Source: Paenibacillus azoreducens (GTDB lineage Bacteria > Bacillota > Bacilli > Paenibacillales > Paenibacillaceae). Taken from it: a stretch of DNA of 64,000 nt. Made by a program: the position numbers and the translations under genes. Position 1 is the stretch's first letter. Each line of letters opens with the position of its first letter. The DNA is taken from contig NZ_AP025343.1 of NCBI RefSeq assembly GCF_021654775.1, positions 6,043,501-6,107,500 of the forward strand. The letters are read 5' to 3'. A model generated the notes under the pieces. It worked only from the letters and a program-made list of their open reading frames with translations, searched no databases and was not told where the DNA came from. This document shows positions 1 through 9,369 of this stretch, one piece after another.

Positions 1-122
1 GTTAATTCTCATTTGTATACTAGGTTTTTTATTTAAAAGATACTTTACCAAAAACTGTATCACATCGTCAATATGTAACTTGGGGGCAGAAGCTCGCTTT
101 TTTTGTGGATAATGAATTGGGG

Positions 123-128
123 TATAAT
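123..128 (+). promoter_or_regulatory. putative -10 box upstream of yjbQ-like gene
   Basis: A perfect TATAAT lies about 60 bases before the YjbQ start codon, in a T-rich stretch. No good -35 hexamer is seen 16-18 bases upstream, so this is a tentative promoter. The Shine-Dalgarno sequence AGGAGAGGAG lies at about 172-181. Confidence 0.4.
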
Positions 129-189
129 ACTAGAAGAATGTGCTGCCTAAAGATATTGGCCCTGAAGCCAAAGGAGAGGAGAATCCATC

Positions 190-591
190 ATGCTGCATAC
201 ACTGGACCTGGCTACGAAAAGCAGGGATGAAATGAGAGATATAACGAGGGAAATCCGCGCACTGGTGCATCAAAGCGGAGTCAAAGAGGGTACGGCGCTT
301 ATCTATTGTCCGCATACAACGGCAGGCATCGCCATTAACGAAAACGCCGATCCGGATGTCAAACGGGATGTATTGATGCGTTTGGACGAAGTTTATCCAT
401 GGGAACATCCCAAATACCGCCATGCCGAAGGCAATACCGCATCCCATTTGAAATCCATTACCTGCGGTCCTTCCCAAACGGTGATCATCTCCAGGGGCGA
501 ATTGCTGCTTGGCCGCTGGCAGGGAATCTATTTTTGCGAGTTTGACGGTCCGCGCCGCAGACAATTCCATGTCAAAATCATGCAGGGATGA
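190..591 (+). CDS. YjbQ/UPF0047 family protein (secondary thiamine-phosphate synthase-like)
   Basis: A 133-residue protein of the compact YjbQ (UPF0047) family, usual length 130-140 residues. Visible family motifs are CPHTTAGI near residue 40, [12 protein letters not shown] near 78, and [15 protein letters not shown] near 107. The conserved His and Glu residues are thought to form the active or metal site. E. coli YjbQ has weak thiamine-phosphate synthase activity, but the physiological substrate is unsettled. The ATG at 190 follows a strong AGGAGAGGAG at a good distance. It stands alone; the next gene is convergent and 500 bases away. The family call is firm and the reaction is not. Confidence 0.9.
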   Translation: MLHTLDLATKSRDEMRDITREIRALVHQSGVKEGTALIYCPHTTAGIAINENADPDVKRDVLMRLDEVYPWEHPKYRHAEGNTASHLKSITCGPSQTVIISRGELLLGRWQGIYFCEFDGPRRRQFHVKIMQG

Positions 592-599
592 AACTCACG

Positions 600-1090
600 T
601 AAAAAGCAAAGAGCGTAAAATCAAACAGGGACAAGCGTTATCCCAACAAAACAGGCGTCGGGGCTTTAGGCGAAGCTGCCTATCCCCTACACCATAAAAA
701 CTTCTATCGACGTACATTCCAGAAAAACAGACCGCTTTTAGCGGATGTTTTTCTTGCGATTATAGAAAATACTTAAGCTCCGCTTAAAACTTATAAATTC
801 TATAATCTTAAAATAACCCCACAAAATGAAGCCTTTGCTTCGTGCTAATTCCAAATACTTTGGGGGGGACCCCAAAAAACATATAGATTCCATAATATTG
901 AAAGAGACGCGTGCTTTTACGCGATAACAATTCAACGTTATAAAGTCATTATGGAAAATAAAAAACGATTATCGACGTACTCACAGAAGACAGACCGCAA
1001 TTAGCGGTAGTTTTTTGCGATATAAGTTGTGATCTTCTTGGGGATTATACTTTCTTATATCTAAAAAAACAATGATCTCCATACTGTGAC
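600..1090. repeat. intergenic region with two copies of a dispersed repeat and a CCCCAC hairpin
   Basis: No gene is supported here. Two copies (about 697-815 and 965-1070) of a dispersed repeat are seen: a CTATCGACGTAC core, then AGACAGACCGC...TAGCGGT, TTTTTCTTGCGAT, and a palindromic pair (TATAGAA...TTCTATA or TATAAG...CTTATA). Between them, about 822-875, lies a hairpin built on ACCCCACAAA and TTTGGGGGGGACCCC. Related copies occur near 4140, 5385, 29500, 42355, 49930 and 60800. Confidence 0.6.
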
Positions 1091-1110
1091 GACCGTTTTT
1101 CACCGTTGTT

Positions 1111-1695
1111 TTACCGCAGGCATTCGCAGCTTATTTTCACATGCGCCAGCGCCGCGGGTTTAACTTCATCAAAAGAGACGCGATCTTGAATGTAATAAGA
1201 TATGAATCCGTGCATAGACAAAAAAAGCGTTAACGGAAGATTCCGGCAGAAATCCTGGCCGTGCGTTTCTTCGCTCATATAGCGGCGCACGATGGATGCA
1301 AACAATTCCAGACAGCGACCTTGTTCCGTCCGGCAGTAGGATAACAACTCCTCATCCCGGATCATAAACATGATCTCATACTGGTACGGATGATCCAGGC
1401 CAAAACGGATAAATTCAAGCATGAGCTGCTCCACCTTGGTCAAATCCTGAACAGGCGAAGCGTCGGTCACTTTTCTCAGCTGAACCGCAAGATTATTGAA
1501 ATCCTCCACGACAATGGCGTAAAACAGCTCCGCCTTTTCCTTAAAATGATAATATAAGGACCCGTGACTGTAACCTAAATGCTGACCTATACTGCGCATG
1601 GAGATGGCCCTGTAGCCTTTGGTAACGAATAAATGCCTGGCTGCTTCAAGAATCCTCTCCCTGGATAACTCCTGTTCCACTGCTCTTCTTGCCAT
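1111..1695 (-). CDS. TetR/AcrR family transcriptional regulator
   Basis: A 194-residue one-domain regulator. Residues about 10-57 form the TetR DNA-binding domain (RERILEAARHLFVTKGY, then the helix-turn-helix GYSHGSLYYHFKEKAELF). The remaining helical part is the ligand-binding and dimer domain, which gives no hint of its ligand. The ATG at 1695 follows the stop of the YigZ gene by 5 bases, with GAAGGGGAA as ribosome site, so the two genes are probably co-transcribed. No operator could be assigned. Confidence 0.92.
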   Translation of the reverse strand: MARRAVEQELSRERILEAARHLFVTKGYRAISMRSIGQHLGYSHGSLYYHFKEKAELFYAIVVEDFNNLAVQLRKVTDASPVQDLTKVEQLMLEFIRFGLDHPYQYEIMFMIRDEELLSYCRTEQGRCLELFASIVRRYMSEETHGQDFCRNLPLTLFLSMHGFISYYIQDRVSFDEVKPAALAHVKISCECLR

Positions 1696-1700
1696 AGACC

Positions 1701-2333
1701 TTATTCCCCTTCAATAAAATAAAGCTGCTCACCCTCCGTAATCAGGGATTGTCCCTGAGTCAGATCCACCATCCACGAGATGAATTTTTGAGCCTCTGCT
1801 TCAAGCGGCAGGCATTCCAGCGTTACCTTGTCGGTAAAGCGGGTTTCTCCCATCCGAATCTCCCTGTTTCGAAGCTCATTTTCCACTTTGCCTAACCATG
1901 TATAGTCTAATTCTACAAAAATTTGACGATGAAGTACACGTGTAATCGCTTCCCCTGCCTCAATCGCGGCTACAGCCCCATCCGCATAAGCACGAATCAG
2001 TCCGCCGGCTCCCAGCAGGATCCCCCCAAAATAACGGGTGACCACAATCGCCACGTTTTTCAAACCTTGGTTGCGAATGACCTCAAGAATCGGTTTCCCT
2101 GCAGTACCGCTGGGTTCACCGTCATCCGACTGCTTCTGGATTTCGTCCCGTTCGCCGATCACGTAGGCAAAACAGTTATGCGTTGCGTTCCAGTGTTTTT
2201 TGCGGATCTCTTCAATAAAAGCGTTTGCATCATCTTCGTTCTCAACCGGCATGATATGGCCGATAAAACGCGATTTTCTAATAACGATTTCTTTTTCGCC
2301 GCTTTGGCGTACGGTACGATAACGTTCAATCAT
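1701..2333 (-). CDS. YigZ/IMPACT family protein
   Basis: A 210-residue protein of the YigZ/YvyE family, related to the N-terminal domain of eukaryotic IMPACT. The signature is clear: KSRFIGHI near residue 20, HNCFAYVIG near 52, SDDGEPSGTAGKPIL near 70, and VVTRYFGGILLGAGGLIRAY near 97. A C-terminal EF-G-like subdomain (about 140-205) completes the usual two-domain length. The molecular role is not settled. It is followed after 5 bases by the TetR regulator. Confidence 0.93.
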   Translation of the reverse strand: MIERYRTVRQSGEKEIVIRKSRFIGHIMPVENEDDANAFIEEIRKKHWNATHNCFAYVIGERDEIQKQSDDGEPSGTAGKPILEVIRNQGLKNVAIVVTRYFGGILLGAGGLIRAYADGAVAAIEAGEAITRVLHRQIFVELDYTWLGKVENELRNREIRMGETRFTDKVTLECLPLEAEAQKFISWMVDLTQGQSLITEGEQLYFIEGE

Positions 2334-2437
2334 TTCTATAATCCCTTTCCCTGATTGGAAAGAAAGCAGTCCCCCGCGTATATATTCAACCGGTGAACTG
2401 CTTCCTTCTGCCTTATGTCTGCTTCTAAGTTGCTGTA

Positions 2438-3793
2438 TTATTCAGAAAGTCTGGCTTCCAGATCAGCCTTCTCTTTTTCATAGCCTGGTTTGCCAAGCAA
2501 TGCGAACATATTTTTCTTGTAAGCTTCAACGCCCGGCTGGTCGAATGGATTTACGCCAGAGAGGTAACCGCTGATGCCGCAAGCTTTTTCAAAGAAATAA
2601 ACCAGATATCCAAAAGAATATGGCGTCAGATCCGGCACCGTAACAATCAGGTTCGGAACCTTACCGTCGGTATGAGCCAGCATCGTGCCTTGGAAAGCTT
2701 TTTTGTTAACGAAGTCCATGGTTTTGCCTGTAAGGAAGTTCAGTCCGTCCAGATCATCCGGATCGCTTTCGATTGTAATTTCTGCAGGCACTTTGTCCAC
2801 CTGAATGACGGTTTCGAAAATATTCCGGCTGCCTTCCTGGATGAATTGTCCCATCGAGTGCAGATCGGTGGAGAAGTCTACGGAAGCCGGATAAATACCT
2901 TTGAAATCCTTGCCTTCGCTTTCTCCGTAAAGTTGTTTCCACCATTCCGATACATAGTGCAGGGAAGGCTCATAGTTAACAAGAATTTCGATGGCTTTGC
3001 CTTTGCGGTAGAGCGCATTACGAACGGCCGCATATTGATAAGCTTGGTTTTCGGCCACGTTCGGGTTGCTGAATTCCTTGGCCGCGTCTGCAGCGCCTTT
3101 CATCATTTCTTCGATGTTGATGCCTGCTGTTGCGATTGGCAGGAGACCTACCGCCGTCAGTACGGAATAACGTCCACCCACGTCGTCAGGAATGACAAAG
3201 GACTCATAACCTTCTTCTGTCGCCAGTTTTTTGAGGGCACCTTTGGCCTGGTCGGTGGTTGCGTAAATGCGTTTTTTCGCTTCTTCTTTTCCGTATTTCT
3301 TCTCAAGGGCCGCACGGAAAATACGGAATGCGATCGCAGGTTCCGTCGTTGTGCCGGATTTGGAGATGACGTTAACGGAGAAATCTTTGCCTTCGATCAG
3401 GTCAAGCAGATGCGTAACATAGGTCGAGCTGATGTTGTTGCCGGCAAAATAGATTTCAGGCGTTTTGCGTTTATCCTTCGGCAAATAGTTATAGAAAGAA
3501 TGCGACAGCGCTTCGATGGCCGCACGCGCGCCAAGGTAGGAGCCGCCGATGCCGATCACGATCAGCACATCAGAGTCGTTTTGGATTTTTTGTGCCGCTT
3601 TTTGGATGCGTGCAAATTCTTCTTTATCGTATGCAGTCGGCAGATCGATCCATCCGAGATAATCGGAGCCCGCGCCGGTCTTGTTATGTAGCTGCTCGTG
3701 GGCGAGCTTGATCGGTTCGGCGAAATAATCCACTTCATGCTGGTTGATGAATTCAAGGGCTTTGCTGTAATCAAATTTCAATGGGTTTGACAT
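2438..3793 (-). CDS. pgi: glucose-6-phosphate isomerase
   Basis: A 451-residue enzyme, the usual length of the short Firmicutes form, interconverting glucose-6-phosphate and fructose-6-phosphate in the cytoplasm. Visible motifs are [11 protein letters not shown] (about 81-91), the phosphate-binding [10 protein letters not shown] (about 144), the catalytic-glutamate signature GESEGKD (about 289) and [12 protein letters not shown] (about 313). The ATG at 3793 follows an ideal AGGAGGT. It is followed on the same strand, after 104 bases, by the yigZ-tetR pair. A weak long-loop hairpin at about 2358-2410 (GAAGCAGTT/GACTGCTTTC) may end the pgi transcript. Confidence 0.98.
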   Translation of the reverse strand: MSNPLKFDYSKALEFINQHEVDYFAEPIKLAHEQLHNKTGAGSDYLGWIDLPTAYDKEEFARIQKAAQKIQNDSDVLIVIGIGGSYLGARAAIEALSHSFYNYLPKDKRKTPEIYFAGNNISSTYVTHLLDLIEGKDFSVNVISKSGTTTEPAIAFRIFRAALEKKYGKEEAKKRIYATTDQAKGALKKLATEEGYESFVIPDDVGGRYSVLTAVGLLPIATAGINIEEMMKGAADAAKEFSNPNVAENQAYQYAAVRNALYRKGKAIEILVNYEPSLHYVSEWWKQLYGESEGKDFKGIYPASVDFSTDLHSMGQFIQEGSRNIFETVIQVDKVPAEITIESDPDDLDGLNFLTGKTMDFVNKKAFQGTMLAHTDGKVPNLIVTVPDLTPYSFGYLVYFFEKACGISGYLSGVNPFDQPGVEAYKKNMFALLGKPGYEKEKADLEARLSE

Positions 3794-4303
3794 GGTCTGT
3801 ACCTCCTGGTTTCATCTCTACTCTAGACTCCGAAAAAATAGCTTTAGAATAGGATACTGTAATTTTATGTTCCTAGCAAGCGCGCACGCCAAAAGTCTTG
3901 CCTTCGTATTTTCTCAGAAAACATGCCGCCATTACAATGAAGATTATTACTATATAGGATGAATGAAATGATTGGGCACGGATGGGGCACCCGGGAAACG
4001 TTCTTCCGAATCGCTGTAATATTGAACCCTCTTGCCATTCCTAAGCCTCTCCTTTTGATTCAGCTTATATAGTATGCGGCTTTTGCAACCCATAATGGTG
4101 AAGCCATATGGTTCACCCAAACATCTATCGTTGCACTTTCTAAGAAAACAGATCGCTGTTGGGAGTGCTTTTCTGGCGATATCAATCCTCTTCTGATATC
4201 TTAAAATAGACAAAGCTGCTAAAATCTCCGGGAGAATCCGCATCAGTGCTCAATTCATAAGCGCTATACCAAATTCCCCACGGAAACAAGAGGTGATTCA
4301 ATC
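3794..4303. other. divergent intergenic region with a dispersed repeat
   Basis: A 510-base gap between the divergent pgi and dehydrogenase genes. Both promoters should lie here, but no convincing -35/-10 pair was found. A diverged copy of the dispersed repeat (AAGAAAACAGATCGCTGTT...TTTTCTGGCGATAT...ATATCTTAAA) occupies about 4138-4207. An open frame of 97 codons on the minus strand here is repeat-derived and not supported as a gene. Confidence 0.5.
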
Positions 4304-5203
4304 ATGAAAAAAATAGGTTTTATCGGACTGGGAACCATGGGAGCGCCTATGGCCGCCAATCTGCTTCAAAAAGGCTACGACGTCACTGTGTACAATCGTA
4401 CCGCTGCCAAATGCGAGCCGCTCGTTGCCGCAGGCGCAACAGCTGCCGCGACTCCGCGCGAAGCTGCGTCTGGGCGCGATGTCGTTATCACGATGGTCAG
4501 CAATGACGACTCCATCCGCGAAGTGTTTTACGGTGAAGACGGCATTCTCAAATCGCTTGAAGCGGACATGACTGTCATTGATTCCAGCACGATTTCTCCA
4601 GGCCTTGTGAAAGAGCTGGCCGCTTCCATCCGTGAGCGCGGCGCCCGCTTCCTCGACGCGCCTGTAACCGGCAGCAAGCCGGCTGCCATAGACGGCACGC
4701 TCGTCTTTATGGTCGGGGGGGAAGCTTCCGTACTCGAAGGCGTGTCCGATATTTTTGATACCCTTGGCAAAAAGGTCATCCATATGGGCCAAAACGGCAG
4801 CGGCTCCGTAGCCAAGCTGGCGCATAATACGATGGTCGGCATCAATAATCTGGCTTTGGCCGAAGGTTTCGCCATCGCCGCCAAATCCGGCATCCCTGCC
4901 GATAACTTCCTTGAGCTGGTGCAGCTCGGCTCCGCAGGCAGCAAAGCCGCCGAATTGAAAGGCCGCAAAATCATCGAAGCGGACTTCAGCAACCAGTTTT
5001 CGCTGGCGCTCATGCTGAAGGATCTCAAGCTGGCTTCTTCCTTGACTGACGGCTCCGGTATTCCTTCCCCGATGCTGAACCTCGCCAAAAGCCTGTTCCA
5101 GACAGGCGAGACGCAAGGCTACGGGGATGAAGATCTGTCCGCCGTCGTCAAATGTTACGAAACCTGGATCGGACAAACCATCGGCGGCAAGCCGCTGCAA
5201 TAA
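4304..5203 (+). CDS. NAD(P)-dependent beta-hydroxyacid dehydrogenase (3-hydroxyisobutyrate dehydrogenase family)
   Basis: A 299-residue oxidoreductase, the standard length of the 3-hydroxyisobutyrate dehydrogenase/glyoxylate reductase superfamily. Residues 4-30 give the Rossmann motif (GFIGLGTMGAPMAANL). The substrate-binding motif DAPVTGSKPAA lies near 118-128, and the catalytic-lysine motif GSGSVAKLAHN near 164-174, followed by an all-helical C-terminal domain. The substrate cannot be read from the sequence; succinic semialdehyde, glyoxylate and hydroxyisobutyrate are all possible. The ATG follows AAGAGGTG. It is monocistronic, with a terminator at 5338-5378. Confidence 0.92.
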   Translation: MKKIGFIGLGTMGAPMAANLLQKGYDVTVYNRTAAKCEPLVAAGATAAATPREAASGRDVVITMVSNDDSIREVFYGEDGILKSLEADMTVIDSSTISPGLVKELAASIRERGARFLDAPVTGSKPAAIDGTLVFMVGGEASVLEGVSDIFDTLGKKVIHMGQNGSGSVAKLAHNTMVGINNLALAEGFAIAAKSGIPADNFLELVQLGSAGSKAAELKGRKIIEADFSNQFSLALMLKDLKLASSLTDGSGIPSPMLNLAKSLFQTGETQGYGDEDLSAVVKCYETWIGQTIGGKPLQ

Positions 5204-5212
5204 AATGGCTTG

Positions 5213-5286
5213 AAGAGGTTCAAGCGTTTTGGAAAAACGCTTATCGGAAGCATAAGCTCTGGTGCTGAAAACCGACCTTTTTGAAC
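5213..5286 (+). repeat. right-end fragment of the GTTCAAAAAG MITE-like element
   Basis: This matches the right end of the elements at 16251-16639 and 45302-45624: GCGTTTT...AAAACGC, ATCGGAAGCATA, GGTGCTGAAAACCGACC, ending in CTTTTTGAAC. No left end is seen, so it is a solo end or deletion remnant just after the dehydrogenase gene. Confidence 0.6.
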
Positions 5287-5337
5287 ACGCACTAATGACA
5301 GTAATGCAAGCAAGTACGCCATCCATATATGGATGAC

Positions 5338-5378
5338 AAGAAGGGTAAGAGCTGCCAAGCGGCGGTCTTACCCTTTTT
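5338..5378 (+). terminator. intrinsic terminator after the dehydrogenase gene
   Basis: GGGTAAGA and TCTTACCC form a stem with a short GC-rich loop, followed by TTTTT on the plus strand. Confidence 0.75.
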
Positions 5379-5384
5379 GAAGAT

Positions 5385-5470
5385 TATAGAATTTATCGTT
5401 TTAGGCGGAGCTTAAGTTATTCTATAATCGCAAGAAAAATTTACGCTAATTGCGGTCTGGCTTAGGATTT
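5385..5470 (-). repeat. dispersed repeat copy (minus orientation)
   Basis: A reverse-oriented copy of the repeat near 700 and 29500, with the palindromic ATTATAGAAT...ATTCTATAAT and AATTGCGGTCTG. It lies immediately downstream of tkt. Confidence 0.55.
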
Positions 5471-5495
5471 ACCCTTAAGAATCAACGGGTTGACC

Positions 5496-7514
5496 TTAAA
5501 GCAACGCTTTAACGCGGTTAACGACGTTTTCGACCGTAAATCCGTATTCTTTCATCACGATATCCCCAGGAGCGGATGCGCCGAAAGTCGTGATGCCAAG
5601 AATATCGCCTTTGTCGCCGACGTAACGTTCCCAACCGAAGGTTTGAGCCATTTCCACGGCAAGACGCGCCTTGACATCAGGCAGGATGACGGAATCTTTG
5701 TAAGCTTGATCTTGTTTTTCGAACAGATCCCAGCTTGGCATGCTGATCACGCGTACTTCGATGCCTTCTTTGGCGAGTTCTTCCTGAGCTTTGACAGCCA
5801 GTTGAACTTCGGAACCTGTAGCGATGATTTGGGCGACCGGCTTGCCGTTTTTCGCGTCGGATACGACATAAGCGCCGCGTTTGATGCCTTCTCTTGCATT
5901 TTCGACGGTTCCCTCAAGGATCGGCAGGTTTTGACGGGTCAGCACCAGGGCCACAGGATTTTCTTTGTTTTCAACCGAGTAAGCCCAAGCCGCAGATGTT
6001 TCGTTGCCGTCAGCCGGACGGATGACCGTCAGACCAGGGATAATGCGCAGGGATGCCAGCTGTTCGATCGGTTCATGTGTTGGTCCGTCTTCGCCGACCG
6101 CGATACTGTCATGTGTCAGAACGTAAGTCACAGGCAGCTTCATGATCGCGGACAAACGTACCGCCGGACGCAGATAATCGGTAAATACGAAGAATGTACC
6201 GCCGAATGGCTTCAATCCGCCATGCAGCATCATGCCGTTAATCGCGGCAGCCATGCCGAATTCGCGCACCCCGAAATAAATGTTGCGGCCGTCGCGGCTT
6301 TCCGGCGTATAGTTGGCCACGCCGTTCAGGTGGGTCATCGTGGAGCTTTCCAGGTCGGCAGATCCGCCAAGCAGCTGCGGCACATTGCCTACAAGTCCGT
6401 TCAGGGCATTGCCCGATGCCACGCGAGTGGACAATGCTTTGTCGCCCACGGCGTATTTCGGCAGGTCTTTATCCCAGCCCTCAGGCAATTCTCCCGCAAC
6501 CGCCTTTTCGAATTGAGCCGCAAGCTCAGGATATGCTTTTTTGTAAGCTGCGAACTGCTCATCCCATTCCTTGTTCACTTTGATGCCATGTTCTTTCACT
6601 TTCGCAAAATGCTCGCGCACTTCTTCAGGAACATAGAAGTCTTCTTCGTATACCCATTTATAGAATTCTTTAGTCAATTTCGCTTCTTCAGTACCAAGCG
6701 GAGAACCGTGAGTACCGCCATGGCCGCCTTTGCCTTGCTTGTTCGGGCTGCCGTAACCGATGACCGTTTTCACTTCGATCAGGGTTGGTTTGTCCGTTTC
6801 GCCTTGCGCTTCGGCAATCGCTTTTTCGATCGCGGCCAAGTCATTGCCGTCTTCAACGCGCAGAACTTGCCAGCCGTAAGCTTCAAAACGTTTTTCCACG
6901 CTTTCGGAGAAGGACAGGTTCAATTCGCCATCCAGGGAAATATCATTGGAATCATAAAGGACGATCAATTTGCCCAGCTTCAGATGGCCGGCCAGAGAAG
7001 CCGCTTCGGAAGCAACGCCTTCCATCAGGTCGCCGTCGCCGCAGATGGCATAAGTATAATGGTCAACCACTTTAAATTGATCTTTGTTATATGTTGCACC
7101 CAGCTGCGTTTCGCCAAGCGCCATACCCACAGCCATCGCAATCCCTTGACCGAGAGGTCCGGTTGTTGCGTCAACGCCGGCAGTGTGCCCGAATTCTGGG
7201 TGTCCGGGAGTCAAGCTGCCCCATTGGCGGAATTGTTTCAACTCTTCCATCGGAAGGTCATAGCCGCTCAGGTGCAGCAAGCTGTACAGCAGCATGGAGC
7301 CGTGTCCGGCGGACAAAACGAAGCGGTCGCGGTTGATCCAAGTCGGATTTTCCGGATTGTGGTTCATCGTTTTGGCGAACAATTGATACCCCATTGGCGC
7401 AGAACCCATTGGCATGCCGGGATGGCCGGATTTTGCCTTTTCGATAGCATCGATCGCAAGTGTGCGGATAGTCGTAATCGATAGATTATCGATTGTCTGA
7501 TTTTTGTCAGTCAT
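5496..7514 (-). CDS. tkt: transketolase
   Basis: A 672-residue enzyme of full family length that transfers two-carbon units between sugar phosphates in the pentose phosphate pathway, using thiamine diphosphate and a divalent metal. Seen in order: the N-terminal [10 protein letters not shown] (about 28-37), [15 protein letters not shown] (about 68), the TPP/metal signature [12 protein letters not shown] (about 155) with the downstream DSNDIS, the pyrimidine-domain catalytic region ([11 protein letters not shown] near 418), and the C-terminal transketolase domain. The ATG at 7514 is preceded by GAGGAGG. Transcribed alone. Confidence 0.98.
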   Translation of the reverse strand: MTDKNQTIDNLSITTIRTLAIDAIEKAKSGHPGMPMGSAPMGYQLFAKTMNHNPENPTWINRDRFVLSAGHGSMLLYSLLHLSGYDLPMEELKQFRQWGSLTPGHPEFGHTAGVDATTGPLGQGIAMAVGMALGETQLGATYNKDQFKVVDHYTYAICGDGDLMEGVASEAASLAGHLKLGKLIVLYDSNDISLDGELNLSFSESVEKRFEAYGWQVLRVEDGNDLAAIEKAIAEAQGETDKPTLIEVKTVIGYGSPNKQGKGGHGGTHGSPLGTEEAKLTKEFYKWVYEEDFYVPEEVREHFAKVKEHGIKVNKEWDEQFAAYKKAYPELAAQFEKAVAGELPEGWDKDLPKYAVGDKALSTRVASGNALNGLVGNVPQLLGGSADLESSTMTHLNGVANYTPESRDGRNIYFGVREFGMAAAINGMMLHGGLKPFGGTFFVFTDYLRPAVRLSAIMKLPVTYVLTHDSIAVGEDGPTHEPIEQLASLRIIPGLTVIRPADGNETSAAWAYSVENKENPVALVLTRQNLPILEGTVENAREGIKRGAYVVSDAKNGKPVAQIIATGSEVQLAVKAQEELAKEGIEVRVISMPSWDLFEKQDQAYKDSVILPDVKARLAVEMAQTFGWERYVGDKGDILGITTFGASAPGDIVMKEYGFTVENVVNRVKALL

Positions 7515-7865
7515 GTTTATCCTCCTCAGTCACTTTCAGGAATTGAAAAGCGGCAGCGATGCCGCTTCATAATCCTGGCTCCATTGCTGGTGCCAACACC
7601 GGCGAAGAGATCTTAAAAAGCCTTTTCCGCCAGGCGGATTATGAAGAAACTCCGCTTGAATGTTTCATTTTGACTTATTGTAACACTTGGCAGTCTTCTT
7701 TTCCATATCCTTTATCACGATTCCCTGTGACGAACATCATTATGCGGCGCTGCAGAGCCTATTTCAGGCGCGATATAAAATGCGTTAGTAGAATGTTAAC
7801 AGCCGTTTTCCTCTACCATAATTTTTCTTCGCAGCACAACATTTGTCATGAACTTATTATTCTTA
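7515..7865. other. intergenic region upstream of tkt, no gene seen
   Basis: About 350 bases between tkt and the IS remnant. The tkt promoter should be here, but no pair of hexamers was convincing. No RNA gene or strong hairpin was recognised. Confidence 0.4.
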
Positions 7866-7868
7866 AAA

Positions 7869-8291
7869 TTAAGGAATTCGTGTGATTCCCGGTAGTCTGC
7901 GCGGGTGTCTTCGAACTGGATTGCGCCGCTTTTTCAGAATTCCTAGCTCTCTCTTTACGCAAACGATATGCTTTCTTTTTATTGAGGCGTATGTGATATT
8001 GCTCACGAATACACTTCGCAAGAAACTTATAGCCATAGACAACTCTTCACCTTCCAAAAGGTCAAGCAGCCAAATCTTGATCTGCTCGTCGCTGACTTTC
8101 TCACCACGAGCCGTCAATGAGTATCCAGGCACAGGACGGCCCTTTCGCTTACTCATAGAACGATCCATTTCTGGCATGGCAGCTCGCTTTTTACGGTCGT
8201 AGTATGTTGATTCGGATAATCCAAGAATGCGCAGAACTAATGCTACTGTTTCTCCCCGCTTAATGAATAGCTCTGCTATTTCGAATTTTTC
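7869..8291 (-). pseudogene. IS3-family transposase OrfB fragment, frameshifted and truncated
   Basis: Only the N-terminal portion of an IS3-type OrfB survives. From about 8280 the minus strand reads AELFIKRGETVALVLRILG, then RKGRPVPGYS and a region around GEE. There a single-base loss moves the homologous reading to another frame, which continues VYGYKFLAKCIREQYHIRLN and KKKAYRL. The frame shifts again before LGILKKRRNP. The DDE catalytic domain is absent, so the gene is dead. Confidence 0.8.
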
Positions 8292-8596
8292 AGATAAGAG
8301 GGGTTTTTCTTTTTTAGCAATTCACGCAGAATCTCGTTTTCGAGTTCTTTCTCTCCCAAAGCTTTAACAGCCTTTTCATATCGTTGTTCGACCTCTTGCA
8401 GCCTCTGAAGTTCTTGCAAATGCTCGTCTGCCATTGGAATTTCTTCGGGTGCGATCGTGTCGCGGTAATCCCTAATCCACCCACGAATGGTTTCTGGATG
8501 GATATCATACATGCGGGCTAACACCCCAACCTTAACACCTGCCAAAGCTTCCTTCACAATTTTGATTCGTTCTTCTTCTTTCAGCCTTTTCCCCAT
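8276..8596 (-). CDS. IS3-family transposase OrfA (HTH)
   Basis: A 106-residue protein with an N-terminal helix-turn-helix (ERIKIVKEALAGVKVGVLARMYDIHPETIRGW split over two helices) and a C-terminal leucine-zipper-like coiled coil (EKELENEILRELLKKKN), as in OrfA of IS3-type elements. It overlaps the OrfB remnant, as expected for the usual -1 frameshift arrangement. It appears intact, but its OrfB partner is destroyed, so the element is inactive. Confidence 0.85.
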   Translation of the reverse strand: MGKRLKEEERIKIVKEALAGVKVGVLARMYDIHPETIRGWIRDYRDTIAPEEIPMADEHLQELQRLQEVEQRYEKAVKALGEKELENEILRELLKKKNPSYLKNSK

Positions 8597-8820
8597 TCCG
8601 GATCATCCTCCTAGTTTCTCTTAATTCTTAGTTTAAATCATTGTGTAGGAGGACTCCAGTTTGATTAAAGGGCCTAGGAGAAAAAACGAAACTAAAGTGT
8701 TAGACTGGTTCAATATATATTGCAGGACTAGCGCAAAACGCTGTAAAGCTCGATCTATACTTTGGTATGGAGAATGAGCTGTTTTCGGCTACTACATACT
8801 GTCGAGAAAGTCTCCAATTT

Positions 8821-8880
8821 ATGTCCATGTATTCAAAACAAGACCGCGTTATGTTCATATATTCAAAACAAAACCGCGTT
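8821..8880 (+). repeat. two tandem 30-bp repeats
   Basis: Exact 30-base periodicity: ATGTcCATgTATTCAAAAC then AaGACCGCGTT, followed at once by a copy with four substitutions. It lies in a 700-base gene-free stretch (8660-9370). Confidence 0.7.
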
Positions 8881-8949
8881 CGCTTGGCGGCTTCTGGCGG
8901 GAGAACAACAGTTAAATCGGGAGGCCTACGAGACCTTGCAAACGTAGCT

Positions 8950-9175
8950 AATCAAATTCCTGCTAAAGTGCATCTTTTTTCAAGGGAAAATGAAAAAGTT
9001 GGAGAAATTCCTGCGATTGTGCATCCTTTTCGGGACATTTGATCATATTTGACTCTGTTGACCGTAAAAGCCTGCAGTTTTGCAACAATTTCCTTGGAAT
9101 TCGGTAGATTGGTGAGAAAAAGATGCAGATTCGCAGCAATTTCCCTAGGAATGATGAAAGTCGAGGATTTACGCG
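8950..9175. repeat. inverted copies of an AAATTCCTGC..GTGCAT repeat
   Basis: Two forward segments (AAATTCCTGC followed by GTGCATC, about 8955-8985 and 9003-9028) are matched by inverse segments (TTTGCAACAATTTCC about 9077 and AGATGCAGATTCGCAGCAATT about 9120). No coding sequence is supported. The same GTGCA-rich theme occurs at 42065-42275. Confidence 0.45.
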
Positions 9176-9237
9176 CTGCACGTCCTACTCAATGATCGGG
9201 CCCCCATCCAACGCCTCGGTGCAGGAGGGCTTGCAGA

Positions 9238-9291
9238 TGGGTTTGCGGAGGGTTTTGCGGAGGGATTTGCGGAGGGATTTGCGGAGGGATA
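9238..9291 (+). repeat. 12-bp tandem repeat, about four copies
   Basis: The unit GATTTGCGGAGG recurs four times with single-base changes, directly before the terminator of the vWA operon. Confidence 0.75.
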
Positions 9292-9293
9292 TA

Positions 9294-9331
9294 AAAATCC
9301 CCGCGGCCATTATAATGCCGCGGGGATTTTA
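9294..9331 (-). terminator. terminator of the MoxR-vWA operon
   Basis: A perfect stem AAAATCCCCGCGG/CCGCGGGGATTTT with a short loop lies 40 bases past the last gene of the operon. The A/T ends are symmetric, so it may work in both directions. Confidence 0.85.
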
Positions 9332-9369
9332 CATGGTGGCATATGCACTGCCACCATTTGGGAGCTCCG

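Larger units (their letters stand above)
7869..8662 (-). mobile_element. decayed IS3-like insertion sequence
   Basis: Contains intact orfA and a truncated, twice-frameshifted orfB. The upstream end may lie near TGTGTAGGAGGACTCC at about 8642-8657. The other end has been lost together with the DDE domain, so boundaries are approximate and no target duplication is visible. Confidence 0.65.

Noticed and set aside
2672..3691. Open frame of 339 codons opposite pgi
   Set aside because: Antisense shadow of glucose-6-phosphate isomerase with no supporting motif.
3950..4243. 97-codon minus-strand frame between pgi and the dehydrogenase
   Set aside because: Much of it is dispersed repeat DNA and there is no ribosome site.
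5490..7484. Open frame of 664 codons on the plus strand opposite tkt
   Set aside because: It is fully antisense to transketolase, has no ribosome site or recognisable domain, and reflects the codon pattern of the real gene.
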